The notes under the pieces are model-generated. The model was given only the letters and a program-made list of their open reading frames with translations, was not told where the DNA came from and did no database searches. A program made the position numbers and the translations under genes. From Butyrivibrio sp. (GTDB lineage Bacteria > Bacillota > Clostridia > Lachnospirales > Lachnospiraceae), in NCBI GenBank assembly GCA_015056655.1, contig SVFV01000011.1:1-64000 (forward strand): a DNA stretch of 64,000 nucleotides, given 5' to 3'. This document shows, piece by piece, positions 34,026 through 43,253 of this stretch (position 1 is its first letter; each line of letters begins with the position of its first letter).

Positions 34026-34886
34026 ATGATTATAGAGATAGAAGACGATTTTGATTTAAAGAAAATAATGATCAGTGGGCAGTGCTTCAGAGTTAAGGAA
34101 GTATGCGAAGGAGTGTTCCTTTTTGTGACTGGTGATCATGCATTATATATCAGGAAAAAAGAGAAAGCCTCGTATGAGATTTCCTGTACCAGAAAGGAAT
34201 GGGAAAAGGTATGGGCTTCCTACTTTGACCTTGAAAGAAGCTATGCAGACATAGCTGAATCAGAGTATGGTAAGCACGAATTCTCAGACAGAGCAATTGA
34301 TTTTGGAAGAGGACTTAGAATACTTAAGCAGGACAAATGGGAGATGCTGATTAGCTTTATTATTTCCCAGAGAAAGAGTATTCCTGCCATAAGTAGTGCT
34401 GTGGAGTCGCTTTCAGAGAAGTTCGGAAAAAAGATAGAGCTAAGTAAAGATGCTGCAAAAGAGATATCAGAGTGGGGAGTACAGGATAAGTGCATTTACG
34501 CTTTCCCGACATCAGAGGAACTGTCCAAGGCGAGCATGGACGACCTTAAGAGCTGCGGGCTTGGATACAGAGCACCTTATATAAAGGACGCAGTGGATAA
34601 GGTGGTTTCTGGAGAGCTGGACCTTGAAGAAATAGCTTCACTTGATGATGAGGCACTATTTGATAAGCTTCTTGAAGTCCATGGAGTTGGAAAAAAGGTT
34701 GCAAACTGCGTTCTTTTATTTGGATATTCAAGAACGGCAAGAGTTCCGATCGATGTCTGGATTGCAAGAGCTATCGACGAGGAATTTGGCGGAGAGAACA
34801 TCTTCCCAAGGTTCGGAGAAAATGGCGGAATAGTTCAGCAGTATATTTTTTATTACGAGAAGAATTTCCCAAAGCTTGGGGAGTGA
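34026..34886 (+). CDS. OGG1-type DNA glycosylase
   Basis: A 286-residue helix-hairpin-helix DNA repair enzyme. The N-terminal part (SGQCFRVKE, FVTGDHALYI) matches the OGG1/AlkA N domain. The HhH-GPD motif is LLEVHGVGKKVANCVLLFGY, with the catalytic-position lysine K224 and the aspartate D243 in VPIDVWI. A lysine at that place means a bifunctional glycosylase/lyase, probably for 8-oxoguanine. GGAG precedes the ATG. The gene starts only 14 bp after a strong terminator, so its promoter is unclear; thiN follows by 26 bp. Confidence 0.85.
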   Translation: MIIEIEDDFDLKKIMISGQCFRVKEVCEGVFLFVTGDHALYIRKKEKASYEISCTRKEWEKVWASYFDLERSYADIAESEYGKHEFSDRAIDFGRGLRILKQDKWEMLISFIISQRKSIPAISSAVESLSEKFGKKIELSKDAAKEISEWGVQDKCIYAFPTSEELSKASMDDLKSCGLGYRAPYIKDAVDKVVSGELDLEEIASLDDEALFDKLLEVHGVGKKVANCVLLFGYSRTARVPIDVWIARAIDEEFGGENIFPRFGENGGIVQQYIFYYEKNFPKLGE

Positions 34887-34912
34887 ACAATTGGTAGGAA
34901 GAATCTGATCTT

Positions 34913-35551
34913 ATGAAAAAATGTGTGATAATTGGTGGTTCTGAAATAAGAAATTATGAGTGGGTAAAAAGCCACATTAATGAGGGAGACTTCTGCATTT
35001 ATTGTGACAGTGGGCTTTATCATCTTGAGAGCCTTGGGGCAGAGCCAGGACTAATTCTTGGAGATTTTGACTCCCACCCTGAGCCTGATATGGATGTTGA
35101 AACAATAAAGCTTCCAACTGAGAAGGATGACACAGATACTGTTTATGCAGTTAAAGAGGCCATAAAGAGAGGCTATACAGATTTTGTTCTCGTTGGCGTT
35201 ATTGGCAAAAGGTTCGACCACACTCTTGGGAATCTTTCAATTTTACTGATGCTTCATGAAAAGAATTTAAGCGCCGTTATAGTTGATGATTATTCTGAGA
35301 TAAGAGTGATCTCAAAGGAAAATGGTGTTGTTACGGTGGATGACGACTGCAAGTACTTCTCGATTCTCTGCGCTGGGGGATGTGCCAAGGGAATAAAGAT
35401 AGAGGATGCAAAGTACAACCTGGAAAATGCCGATCTGACCATGGAATTTCCTCTTGGGGTAAGTAATGAGGTTCTACCAGGTAAAATGGCGAAGATTTCA
35501 GTAAATGAGGGAAGACTTTTCCTGATAAAGATAGTAGATAAGAACGCCTGA
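34913..35551 (+). CDS. thiN: Thiamine diphosphokinase
   Basis: A 212-residue cytosolic enzyme that makes thiamine pyrophosphate from thiamine and ATP. Family motifs are clear: YCDSGLYHL, ILGDFDSHP, LPTEKDDTDT and GVIGKRFDHTLGN in the N-terminal catalytic half, and a smaller C-terminal beta domain (YFSILCAGGCAKGI, FPLGVSNEV). The length is normal. It lies between an OGG1-type glycosylase gene and a PHP-domain gene; no TPP riboswitch is visible upstream. Confidence 0.95.
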   Translation: MKKCVIIGGSEIRNYEWVKSHINEGDFCIYCDSGLYHLESLGAEPGLILGDFDSHPEPDMDVETIKLPTEKDDTDTVYAVKEAIKRGYTDFVLVGVIGKRFDHTLGNLSILLMLHEKNLSAVIVDDYSEIRVISKENGVVTVDDDCKYFSILCAGGCAKGIKIEDAKYNLENADLTMEFPLGVSNEVLPGKMAKISVNEGRLFLIKIVDKNA

Positions 35552-35572
35552 GGTCGTAAAGTCTCAAATATG

Positions 35573-35602
35573 TTGAAAGAATGCATCATTAAGGGGTAAA
35601 TT
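35573..35602 (+). promoter_or_regulatory. Possible promoter of the PHP-domain gene
   Basis: TTGAAA (35573-35578) is followed after 18 bp by TAAATT (35597-35602), 24 bp before the start codon. The -10 is weak. Confidence 0.35.
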
Positions 35603-35625
35603 ATATATTGGACGGGGGATGAAAA

Positions 35626-36438
35626 ATGTATAGTATAAAATGTGATGCTCATACACACACGCTATATTCTGCGCATGCGTATTCAACTATAGAAGAAAAT
35701 GTAAGGGCGGCTTCAGAGCTGGGGCTTGAGCTTTTAGCGAGCACAGACCATTTCAGCTCAATGGTTGTGGCTGCGGATGAGGATATCAGATCATATCAGT
35801 TTTTCACAAATCAGGATATCTGGAAGAGAGTCTGGCATGGAGTTAAGGTGCTACGTGGCTGCGAGGTGGATATAGTAAGCCCTGAGGGATATCTTTTTGG
35901 AATGGGCATGCCCATGAAAAAGAGAATCACAGGGGATCCTTTCAAAGAGGAAACGGATCTTTTTGAGAGAACAACAGGTAAGCTTGATTTCATGATAGCC
36001 AGCGTCCATGGAAAATGGGGACTTCAGGGGATAAGCAAAGAGCAGGCAACCAGGATGTATATTACTGTCATCGAGGATCCAAGGGTATTGATGCTGGGGC
36101 ATCTTGGAAGAGCTGGCATTGATTTTGAACTGGATGAGCTTTTGAAGGTCTGCAAAGAGCTGAACAAGCCGGTTGAGATAAACGAATCCAGCTTTATATG
36201 CGGGGAAGGAATACCAGAAAAGTGTAAGGAAATAGCGGTTCGCTGCGCTGAGCTTGGGACAATGATATGCGTTAATACAGATGCGCATATTTCAACGGAT
36301 GTTGGAGTTTTCCCCGGCGCTATAAATATGCTAAGGGAGATAGAATTTCCTGAGGAGCTCATAATGAACAGGGATAGTGAGAGCTTCCTTGCAAATTATT
36401 ACAAAGCGGGTTTTAAAGAGATTGAATTCGATAAATAG
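35626..36438 (+). CDS. PHP-domain phosphoesterase (YcdX-like)
   Basis: A 270-residue metal-dependent hydrolase. Metal ligands typical of the PHP superfamily appear in order: DAHTHT (8-13), STDHFS near 40, a GCEVD strand near 85, ASVHGKW near 127, LGHLGR near 161, and CVNTDAHIS near 212. YcdX-type PHP proteins are phosphatases of small substrates with a trinuclear metal site. The substrate is unknown. GGGGG precedes the ATG. An ABC transporter gene begins 29 bp downstream, so it may be in the same operon. Confidence 0.75.
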   Translation: MYSIKCDAHTHTLYSAHAYSTIEENVRAASELGLELLASTDHFSSMVVAADEDIRSYQFFTNQDIWKRVWHGVKVLRGCEVDIVSPEGYLFGMGMPMKKRITGDPFKEETDLFERTTGKLDFMIASVHGKWGLQGISKEQATRMYITVIEDPRVLMLGHLGRAGIDFELDELLKVCKELNKPVEINESSFICGEGIPEKCKEIAVRCAELGTMICVNTDAHISTDVGVFPGAINMLREIEFPEELIMNRDSESFLANYYKAGFKEIEFDK

Positions 36439-36470
36439 GAGGAGCCACCATCTGGTGGTAATTGGTTATG
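36437..36470 (+). promoter_or_regulatory. Distant Shine-Dalgarno with intervening hairpin
   Basis: AGGAGGAG (36437-36444) is 23 bases from the ATG at 36468, too far for direct use. Between them CCACC and GGTGG (36445-36458) form a small hairpin. Folding it out leaves 9 bases between the purine tract and the ATG. GGTGG at 36454 is a poorer alternative site. Confidence 0.45.
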
Positions 36471-37628
36471 AAGATTGTTCTGGAACATCTGACAAAGAAA
36501 TTTCCAAACAGAAACAGGAAAATTAAAAGTGATGTCATCGCAGTAAATGACTTTACCTATGAGATTCCGGATGGAAAGCTTGTAGGTTTACTTGGCCCTT
36601 CCGGATGTGGAAAAAGTACGGTTTTAAACCTTATAAGCGGACTTGAAAAGCCAACAAGCGGAAAGATTTATTTTGGAGATGATGACGTGACAGACCTCCC
36701 CGCAGAGAACAGAGGCGTGGGACTGGTCTTTCAGAATTATGCACTTTATCCACATCTGAATGTGAGAGACAATATCAGATTCCCTTTGGAAAATTTCAGG
36801 GGAGATAAGAAACTGAACAAGGATGAGATGGAGAGAATGGTAATGGAGGCTGCAAAGCTTGTGCAGATCCAGGAGCTTCTCGACAGAAAGCCCTCTGAGA
36901 TGTCAGGTGGTCAGCAGCAGAGAGTGGCAATTGCAAGAGCACTTGTAAAAAAGCCCAGAGTGCTTCTGCTTGATGAGCCCCTTTCCAACCTTGATGCAAG
37001 ATTAAGACTCCAGACCAGAGAGGAGCTTAAGAGAATTCAGCTTGAGACGGGGATTACTACAATATTTGTAACTCATGACCAGGAAGAGGCCATGAGTATT
37101 TCCGATACAATCGTTGTTATGCAGGAAGGCAGAATTATGCAGCAGGGAGAGCCTCAGCTTGTTTATGACAAACCTGAGAATCTTTTTGTAGCAAAGTTCC
37201 TTGGTACGCCACAGATAAATGTATTTAATGGTGAGATCAGAACTAACGGAATCTATATCGGTGAAGACAGGGGTATGGAGCTTCCTGAATCAGTGAAGGC
37301 ATTGGCAATTGGAAGTGCTGATATCAGTATGACCAAAGGCAAAAAGGTATATGTTGCAGTTCGTCCTGAAGGCTTCGAACCGGATAATTCCTGGGGCGGA
37401 AGAAGTACCTCCTGCGATATGAGACTCATCTGCGAGTTCAGAAAGCTCGAAGTTATGGGAAGAGATTCAAGTATTTTGAGTGCGCATAAAGCAATGGATG
37501 GCGCTGTTGTCAGATCCATAATTACATCTGGAACAGAGATCAAAACTCCCGGAGGAGAGATAGCATTTAAGCTTAAGCCCGGAAAGGTTCACGTCTTTGA
37601 TGCAGAAACCGGAAAGGTTATTGAGTAA
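36468..37628 (+). CDS. Carbohydrate ABC transporter ATPase (MsmX/UgpC type)
   Basis: A 386-residue cytosolic ATPase of a sugar importer. Walker A GPSGCGKST is near 44, the Q-loop is VFQNYALYPH, the signature is SGGQQQR, Walker B is VLLLDEPLSNLDAR, and the H-loop is FVTHDQEEAM. The C-terminal 140 residues form the regulatory OB/TOBE domain usual in this subfamily. MsmX-type ATPases in Firmicutes are often encoded alone and shared; here the gene precedes its own permeases. The ATG at 36468 is preferred to a TTG two codons earlier. It drives the permease pair at 37639 and 38549. Confidence 0.9.
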   Translation: MKIVLEHLTKKFPNRNRKIKSDVIAVNDFTYEIPDGKLVGLLGPSGCGKSTVLNLISGLEKPTSGKIYFGDDDVTDLPAENRGVGLVFQNYALYPHLNVRDNIRFPLENFRGDKKLNKDEMERMVMEAAKLVQIQELLDRKPSEMSGGQQQRVAIARALVKKPRVLLLDEPLSNLDARLRLQTREELKRIQLETGITTIFVTHDQEEAMSISDTIVVMQEGRIMQQGEPQLVYDKPENLFVAKFLGTPQINVFNGEIRTNGIYIGEDRGMELPESVKALAIGSADISMTKGKKVYVAVRPEGFEPDNSWGGRSTSCDMRLICEFRKLEVMGRDSSILSAHKAMDGAVVRSIITSGTEIKTPGGEIAFKLKPGKVHVFDAETGKVIE

Positions 37629-37638
37629 AGGGGTTACT

Positions 37639-38538
37639 ATGGAAAACAGAAAGCAGACGATTACGGCGTGGCTATGCCTTTTACCGGCAATAATCTTCCT
37701 GGGGATTTTCCTTGTATATCCCCTTATAGATGTTCTTATTTACTCCTTCGAAGAAGGATACAACTTCGCATCCCAGAAATATTTTGGGCTTGGAAGCTAC
37801 AACTATTCATACGTCTTACATGATCCGTATTTTATTAAGGCGCTGAAAAACACATTTATAATAGTTATCATTACTGTGCCACTTTCCACAGGACTGGCTC
37901 TTATAATTTCACTTGGCTTAAGCTCTATAACAAAGCTTCGTGAGCTTTTTCAGACAATCTATTTTTTACCCTATGTTACTAATACACTGGCGGTAGGTCT
38001 TGTTTTCATGATCCTTTTCAAGAAAACTGCTTATACCGACGGAATGATAAATCTGATAATTAACTTCTTTGGCGGAGAATCAGTGGACTTTATTGAGGGC
38101 CCTTATGCAGCAAAGATGTTTGTAATGTGCTTTTACACAATCTGGGTTGTACTGCCCTTCAAGGTTTTGATCCTCACAAGTAATCTGGCATCAGTTGACC
38201 CGATTTACTACAAGGCTGCTAAGATTGATGCTACGCCGAAGTGGAGAGTTTTTTGGAAAATCACATTGCCAATGATTTCTCCCATGATTTTCTATTTGTT
38301 TATAACTGGATTTATCGGGGCGTTTAAGGCCTATAGCGATGAGGTCGCTCTGTTTGGAACGGACCTCAATGCCGCAGGAATGAACACCATCGTTGGATAT
38401 ATTTACGATATGCTCTATGGAAACAGTGGCGGATATCCGTCCTATGCTTCGGCAGCAGCCATTATCCTTTTTGCGATAGTGTTTACGATTACAATGATCA
38501 ACCTAATGGTCAGCAAGAAAACTGTTTATTATCAGTAA
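37639..38538 (+). CDS. Sugar ABC transporter permease (MalF/UgpA type)
   Basis: A 299-residue membrane protein with six segments, the first at WLCLLPAIIFLGIFLVYPLI. The cytosolic coupling loop YYKAAKIDATPKWRVFWKITLP is the EAA motif that contacts the ATPase. It belongs to the binding-protein-dependent permease family of CUT1 oligosaccharide importers. AAAGGGG supports ATG 37639, eleven bases after the ATPase stop; an upstream in-frame ATG would lie inside the ATPase gene. It pairs with the second permease 10 bp downstream. Confidence 0.9.
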   Translation: MENRKQTITAWLCLLPAIIFLGIFLVYPLIDVLIYSFEEGYNFASQKYFGLGSYNYSYVLHDPYFIKALKNTFIIVIITVPLSTGLALIISLGLSSITKLRELFQTIYFLPYVTNTLAVGLVFMILFKKTAYTDGMINLIINFFGGESVDFIEGPYAAKMFVMCFYTIWVVLPFKVLILTSNLASVDPIYYKAAKIDATPKWRVFWKITLPMISPMIFYLFITGFIGAFKAYSDEVALFGTDLNAAGMNTIVGYIYDMLYGNSGGYPSYASAAAIILFAIVFTITMINLMVSKKTVYYQ

Positions 38539-38548
38539 GGAAAATAGT

Positions 38549-39424
38549 ATGTCAGAGAATCAGGATTACGAAAAAATAGAAAAAAGAGCAGCGGCGAAAG
38601 AGCTTGCCTATAATGTCATTCGCTATGCTTTTCTCATATTCTGGGCAATCATAGTGCTGTTCCCGTTTTACTGGATGATTCTTACATCCTTTAAAAGCTA
38701 CAGCTCTTACAATGGAGAGTACATTCCAAAGCTCTATATCACATCTCCGACCTTCCAGAATTATGTAGATGCATTTACTGAGGTTTCACTTGGAAGATAT
38801 CTTATCAACACCTTCGTTTTCACAGTGGTTACAACAGCTATAATGCTTGTCATTGTGGTGCTTTCAGCTTTTGCATTTTCAAGACTTCAGTTCAGAGGGA
38901 AAAACATAGTGTTTGCGCTTTTCCTTTCACTTATGATGATCCCTAACGAGCTGGTTATCATCACAAACTATGTTACGATCACGAATTTTAGTCTGAGAAA
39001 TACAATGACTGGTCTGGTGCTGCCTTCAGTTATTTCGGTGTTCTACATCTATCTGTTAAAGGAAAACTTTGAGCAGATTCCGGATGAACTCTACAAGGCG
39101 GCAAAGGTAGATGGTACTTCTGATATGAGGTATCTGTGGCGTGTAATGATTCCGATTTCACGGCCCACACTTATAACCATCACAATCCTCAAGGTAATCG
39201 AGTGCTGGAATTTATATATCTGGCCGAGACTTATTACAGATGATTCCAGTCATTTCCTGGTATCCAACGGTATTCAGGAAATCAGGGAAAATGGTTTTGG
39301 ACGAGAGAATATCCCTGCGATGATGGCAGCAGTTGTGGCTATCTCGCTTCCGCTCATGGTTCTTTTTCTGATATTCAGAAGAAAAATCATGGCAGGCGTT
39401 GCAAGAGGAGGTACCAAGGGATGA
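38549..39424 (+). CDS. Sugar ABC transporter permease (MalG/UgpE type)
   Basis: A 291-residue membrane protein with six segments and the EAA loop LYKAAKVDGTSDMRYLWRVM (full 20 residues in the last third). FPFYWMILTSFK near the N terminus is typical of MalG-like subunits. It would form a heterodimer with the permease encoded just upstream. AAGGAAAATAGT precedes the ATG. The stop overlaps the start of the substrate-binding protein gene (ATGA), so the two are translationally coupled. Confidence 0.9.
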   Translation: MSENQDYEKIEKRAAAKELAYNVIRYAFLIFWAIIVLFPFYWMILTSFKSYSSYNGEYIPKLYITSPTFQNYVDAFTEVSLGRYLINTFVFTVVTTAIMLVIVVLSAFAFSRLQFRGKNIVFALFLSLMMIPNELVIITNYVTITNFSLRNTMTGLVLPSVISVFYIYLLKENFEQIPDELYKAAKVDGTSDMRYLWRVMIPISRPTLITITILKVIECWNLYIWPRLITDDSSHFLVSNGIQEIRENGFGRENIPAMMAAVVAISLPLMVLFLIFRRKIMAGVARGGTKG

Positions 39425-41112
39425 GTATTATGAAAGTATTTGGGCTTTCCTCTGATTCTGGGAAAAGAAGAACGGTGTTAAAGAAAAGCGCTCGCCTTGG
39501 TGCTGCGTGTCTCGTGATGGCAGCAGGGCTTGTTCTCAGTGCATGTCATGGCTCGAAGGACAGCAGTGAGTTTAAGATTCCGGAAAGCTTTGATGAGTCA
39601 AGGAACTATGAGATTACCTTCTGGGCAAAGAATGACACAAACATAAATCAGTCAAGAATTTATGAGAAGGCGATAACTGATTTTGAGAAGATTTATCCCA
39701 ATATCAAGGTAAATCTGCGTCTTTACACGGATTATGGAAAAATCTACAACGACGTAATAACTAATATTTCCACAGATACCACGCCAAATGTGTGCATCAC
39801 TTACCCTGATCACATAGCAACATATCTTACCGGTGCAGATACGGTGGTTCCTTTGGATGATCTTTTTATTGATAAGAATTATGGGTTGTCGGGGGATATG
39901 GTAAAGTTTGATGCTCCCACTAAGGATGAGATAATTCCAGAGTTTTTGTCTGAGTTGAAGATTGGAGAGCATTACTATGGCATCCCGTATATGAGATCAA
40001 CGGAAGCCTTGTATGTGAACAAGACCTATGTTGAAAAGCTGGGATTTGCGATGCCTGAGACTATTTCCTGGGATTTTATATGGGAAGTGTCTGAGAAGGC
40101 AACGGAGAAAAATGAGGATGGAACCTTTAAGGTAAATGGACAGAAGGTTCTTATACCGTTTATCTACAAATCAACTGATAACATGATGATCCAGATGCTA
40201 AAGCAGCAAGGTGCAAAGTATTCAGATGCCCTGGGCGATATCGGACTTTTCAGTGATGTGACAAAGGGTGATCTTTTGAATATTGCTGAGCATACGAAAT
40301 CCGGAGCATTTTCTACCTTTAAGATTTCCGGATACCCTGCAAACTTCCTAAACGCAGGACAGTGCATATTTGCAGTTGATTCAACCGCAGGCGCTACTTG
40401 GATGGGATCAAATGCTCCTCTTTGCGATATCGCAGAAGATAAGATTGTTGATTTTGAAACGGCTGTTTATCCAATTCCGCAGTTTGTGGACAACAAAGGA
40501 AATGCCATAACTAAAGAGGCAGAAGGTGCGGAAGGCTATAGATTTGCGATGATTTCTCAGGGACCTTCAATGTGTGTGTTTAACAAAAAGGATCCGCAGG
40601 AGGTTCTGGCATCCTGGCTCTTTGCTCAGTACATGCTGACCAATGACGTACAGATAGCCTACGCTGAAACAGAAGGCTATGTACCTGTAACTGCAAAGGC
40701 ACAGCAGTCAGCAGAGTATCAGGATTATCTTTCAAGAGCTGGCGAGGACAACAGCACCTACTATGATGTGAAGATTAAGGCTACAAAGCTTCTTCTTGAG
40801 AATCAGCAGTACACCTTTGTAACCAGCGTATTTAATGGTTCTACATCACTTCGAGACGCTTCTGGACAGCTGATTGAGAATGTCACAAAGGCTGTTCGAA
40901 GAAAAACAAAAGTGGATGAAGAATTTATAGATAATATGTATACAGATGTGATAAGTCTCTACAGACTGGATCAGACTTCTGCAGCTGGAAATGGCAAGGC
41001 AGAGCTTGGAGAACTTCCAAAAGAGTCAGTCTGGCTCATCAAAGCACTTGTTGCAATCTGGGTATTTATGGGAATGTATTTGATATCCCAAAACAAAAAT
41101 AATAAGCAGTGA
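39421..41112 (+). CDS. Sugar-binding lipoprotein with C-terminal membrane anchor
   Basis: A 563-residue extracellular solute-binding protein (family 1), about 120 residues longer than most. The N-terminal region contains KRRTVLK, which resembles a twin-arginine motif, then a hydrophobic stretch and the lipobox LSAC (C42). The binding domain begins at YEITFWAKND and includes YPNIKVNLRLYTDYGK. Uniquely, the last 27 residues form a predicted membrane segment (about 537-556, WLIKALVAIWVFMGMYLI) with a short charged tail. The protein could therefore be held at both ends. It is the last gene of the ABC operon, whereas such genes are usually first. AGGAGG precedes the ATG. The sugar is unknown. Confidence 0.85.
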   Translation: MSIMKVFGLSSDSGKRRTVLKKSARLGAACLVMAAGLVLSACHGSKDSSEFKIPESFDESRNYEITFWAKNDTNINQSRIYEKAITDFEKIYPNIKVNLRLYTDYGKIYNDVITNISTDTTPNVCITYPDHIATYLTGADTVVPLDDLFIDKNYGLSGDMVKFDAPTKDEIIPEFLSELKIGEHYYGIPYMRSTEALYVNKTYVEKLGFAMPETISWDFIWEVSEKATEKNEDGTFKVNGQKVLIPFIYKSTDNMMIQMLKQQGAKYSDALGDIGLFSDVTKGDLLNIAEHTKSGAFSTFKISGYPANFLNAGQCIFAVDSTAGATWMGSNAPLCDIAEDKIVDFETAVYPIPQFVDNKGNAITKEAEGAEGYRFAMISQGPSMCVFNKKDPQEVLASWLFAQYMLTNDVQIAYAETEGYVPVTAKAQQSAEYQDYLSRAGEDNSTYYDVKIKATKLLLENQQYTFVTSVFNGSTSLRDASGQLIENVTKAVRRKTKVDEEFIDNMYTDVISLYRLDQTSAAGNGKAELGELPKESVWLIKALVAIWVFMGMYLISQNKNNKQ

Positions 41113-41128
41113 TTTTGCCGTTAAATGG

Positions 41129-41177
41129 GCGATTTTGCAGGCACTTGGCTCTAATGCTTAAATGTTTGTAAAATCGC
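41129..41177 (+). terminator. Terminator after the ABC importer operon
   Basis: GCGATTTTGCA (41129-41139) pairs with TGTAAAATCGC (41167-41177) over 11 bp with one G-U pair. The loop is long (27 nt) and the tail is T-rich. Confidence 0.6.
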
Positions 41178-41227
41178 TCATATTTTATTGTTTTTTCTGA
41201 ATAATACTTGTATTATTGAAATATATG

Positions 41228-41261
41228 TTGCAATATTTCGGTTATTTTTAAATTGCAATAT
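41228..41261 (+). promoter_or_regulatory. Direct repeat TTGCAATAT before the ATP synthase operon
   Basis: Two identical 9-bp copies lie at 41228-41236 and 41253-41261, with the second ending in TATAAAT, which could be a -10. The promoter of the ATP synthase operon must be in this 220-bp AT-rich gap, and the repeats may be a regulator site. No better -35/-10 pair is evident. Confidence 0.35.
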
Positions 41262-41333
41262 AAATTTTGGACAAGCTGCAGAATTTGCAGAATTGCTTGT
41301 CATGTCTATAAATTCAGTAAAAATAAGGTTTTT

Positions 41334-41612
41334 ATGATCAAAAAGACAACTGATTTTTCAAAGCTAATGACACAGTTTGCAATGGTGGGACAATTGGGAT
41401 TATCCCTTGTAACACCGCTTCTTGTGTGCATTTTTGCTTGTTATATGCTTACAACAAAGCTTGGCTGGCCAGGCTGGATCTACATTATCGGATTTTTCTT
41501 TGGACTTGGGGGCTCCATGATGACGGCGTACAAGGTCTACCTGGAGATAACAAAGAAAAACAAGCCAAAGAAACGTCCGGAGAATGAGGTTTATTTTAAT
41601 AAGCATATCTGA
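41334..41612 (+). CDS. AtpZ/AtpI-like small membrane protein
   Basis: A 92-residue protein with two membrane segments (about 18-38 and 46-66) and a basic C-terminal tail (KKNKPKKRPENE). Size, topology and place at the head of the ATP synthase operon match AtpZ. AtpZ works with AtpI in c-ring assembly or cation handling. The ATG at 41334 follows a weak AAGG site. The second, larger AtpI-type gene follows by 44 bp. Which of the two corresponds to AtpZ is inferred from length. Confidence 0.7.
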   Translation: MIKKTTDFSKLMTQFAMVGQLGLSLVTPLLVCIFACYMLTTKLGWPGWIYIIGFFFGLGGSMMTAYKVYLEITKKNKPKKRPENEVYFNKHI

Positions 41613-41656
41613 CCAGGGGACTGGCAAAAGGATTAAATCAAGGAGAGAAGTTTTGT

Positions 41657-42088
41657 ATGGTGGTTCAGGACGCAGTTAAGAAGGAAACTTCTATTATTGC
41701 TGCAGGCACGGGGATAGCCTGCGTTTTGATGATAGTAGTGTTTTTTATTTTGCATCAAGTGGTGACTAGCTATGCACCAGAAGGCTACGCACCTTTTGAT
41801 ATACCGGTCTTCTTAGGCGCGATTGGAGGATTCCTCATCGCGGTAGGCAACTTCTTCTGGATGGGGCTTACAGTACAGAAGATCACAGGAATGAGTGAAG
41901 AGGAAACGGACAGAGCAAGGAGTACCATGGCAGTGAGCCTCAGGTACAGGACGATGCTACAGCTGCTATGGGTTGTAATCGCTATCCTGGCTCCTTTCGT
42001 AAATCTGGTATCAGGTATCGTTCCTCTCTTTATTCCGAGTATTTTAATAAAAATTCGCGGGATCTTATCTGCGAGGAAAGGAAGGTGA
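41657..42088 (+). CDS. atpI: ATP synthase subunit I (AtpI)
   Basis: A 143-residue protein with four membrane segments in two pairs (TGIACVLMIVVFFILH, PVFLGAIGGFLIAVGNFF, TMLQLLWVVIAILAPF, GIVPLFIPSILI). It has the layout of the ATP synthase I chain, an assembly factor for the c-ring that is not part of the final enzyme. AAGGAGAG lies before the ATG, and atpB begins 9 bp after the stop. Sequence conservation in this family is low, so topology and operon position carry the call. Confidence 0.8.
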   Translation: MVVQDAVKKETSIIAAGTGIACVLMIVVFFILHQVVTSYAPEGYAPFDIPVFLGAIGGFLIAVGNFFWMGLTVQKITGMSEEETDRARSTMAVSLRYRTMLQLLWVVIAILAPFVNLVSGIVPLFIPSILIKIRGILSARKGR

Positions 42089-42097
42089 TACTAAAGT

Positions 42098-42859
42098 ATG
42101 AACTTTGAAGTAAACGGCAGTAAGATTTTTTACACCATTCATACTGGTATTCCGGTTCTCGGTGATTTTCCGATTACTGAAACGCTGGTGGTGAGCTGGA
42201 TTGTAATGCTGATCATAACGCTGCTGTGTATCTTCCTGACTAGGAATCTTCAGGTAGAGCATATTTCAAAGCGTCAGGCGATTGCAGAAATGATTTATGA
42301 AGCTGCACATAACCTTGTACGAAGCAACACGGGTGGAACCAGGTTTGACTGGCTCATTCCTCTTGTTTCAGCAATCTTTGCAACAAGTATTGTGTCCAAC
42401 CTCATCTGCCTGGTAGGCCTTAGAAGCCCGACAGCAGATCTGTCAACCGAAGCAGCTTGGGCTGTGGTTGTATTCATAATTATTACTGCATGTAAGATCA
42501 AGGCAGGAGGCATAGGTGGATACCTTAAGGGATTCACGCAGCCTATACCGGTTTTGACACCATTTAATATTCTGTCAGAATTCTCAACGCCGGTTAGTAT
42601 GGCTTGCCGTCATTTCGGTAATATCCTCTCAGGTATTGTTATCGACGGACTTATATATGCCGCACTCGCAATAGCGTCTTCCGCTTTATTTGGTCTTATT
42701 CCGGGTGTTGTGGGCGATGTGCTCTCACAGATACCGATCCTTAGTGTAGGTATCCCGGCGATCTTAGGCGTCTACTTTGACTGGTTCACAGGATGTATGC
42801 AGGCGTTTATCTTCTCAATGCTGACGATCATGTATATCGCCAACGCAGCAGAAGGTTAA
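42098..42859 (+). CDS. atpB: F1Fo ATP synthase subunit a
   Basis: A 253-residue membrane subunit that forms the two ion half-channels against the c-ring. The essential arginine is R171 in the conserved segment PVSMACRHFGNILSG. Membrane segments begin at VVSWIVMLIITLLCIFL. LIPLVSAIFATSIVSNLI and the C-terminal segment AFIFSMLTIMYIANA are also typical. The length fits Firmicutes homologues. AAGGTGATACTAA before the ATG supplies a modest ribosome-binding site. It is followed by the c-subunit gene after 44 bp. Confidence 0.95.
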   Translation: MNFEVNGSKIFYTIHTGIPVLGDFPITETLVVSWIVMLIITLLCIFLTRNLQVEHISKRQAIAEMIYEAAHNLVRSNTGGTRFDWLIPLVSAIFATSIVSNLICLVGLRSPTADLSTEAAWAVVVFIIITACKIKAGGIGGYLKGFTQPIPVLTPFNILSEFSTPVSMACRHFGNILSGIVIDGLIYAALAIASSALFGLIPGVVGDVLSQIPILSVGIPAILGVYFDWFTGCMQAFIFSMLTIMYIANAAEG

Positions 42860-42873
42860 TTTAAAAAATTTAA

Positions 42874-43185
<312 letters not shown>

Positions 43186-43253
43186 TAGATTTTGACGTTA
43201 GATAAAATCTGATGTCAGAGTTGCAGTGTTAATTTAGATTTGGAGGTATTTGA

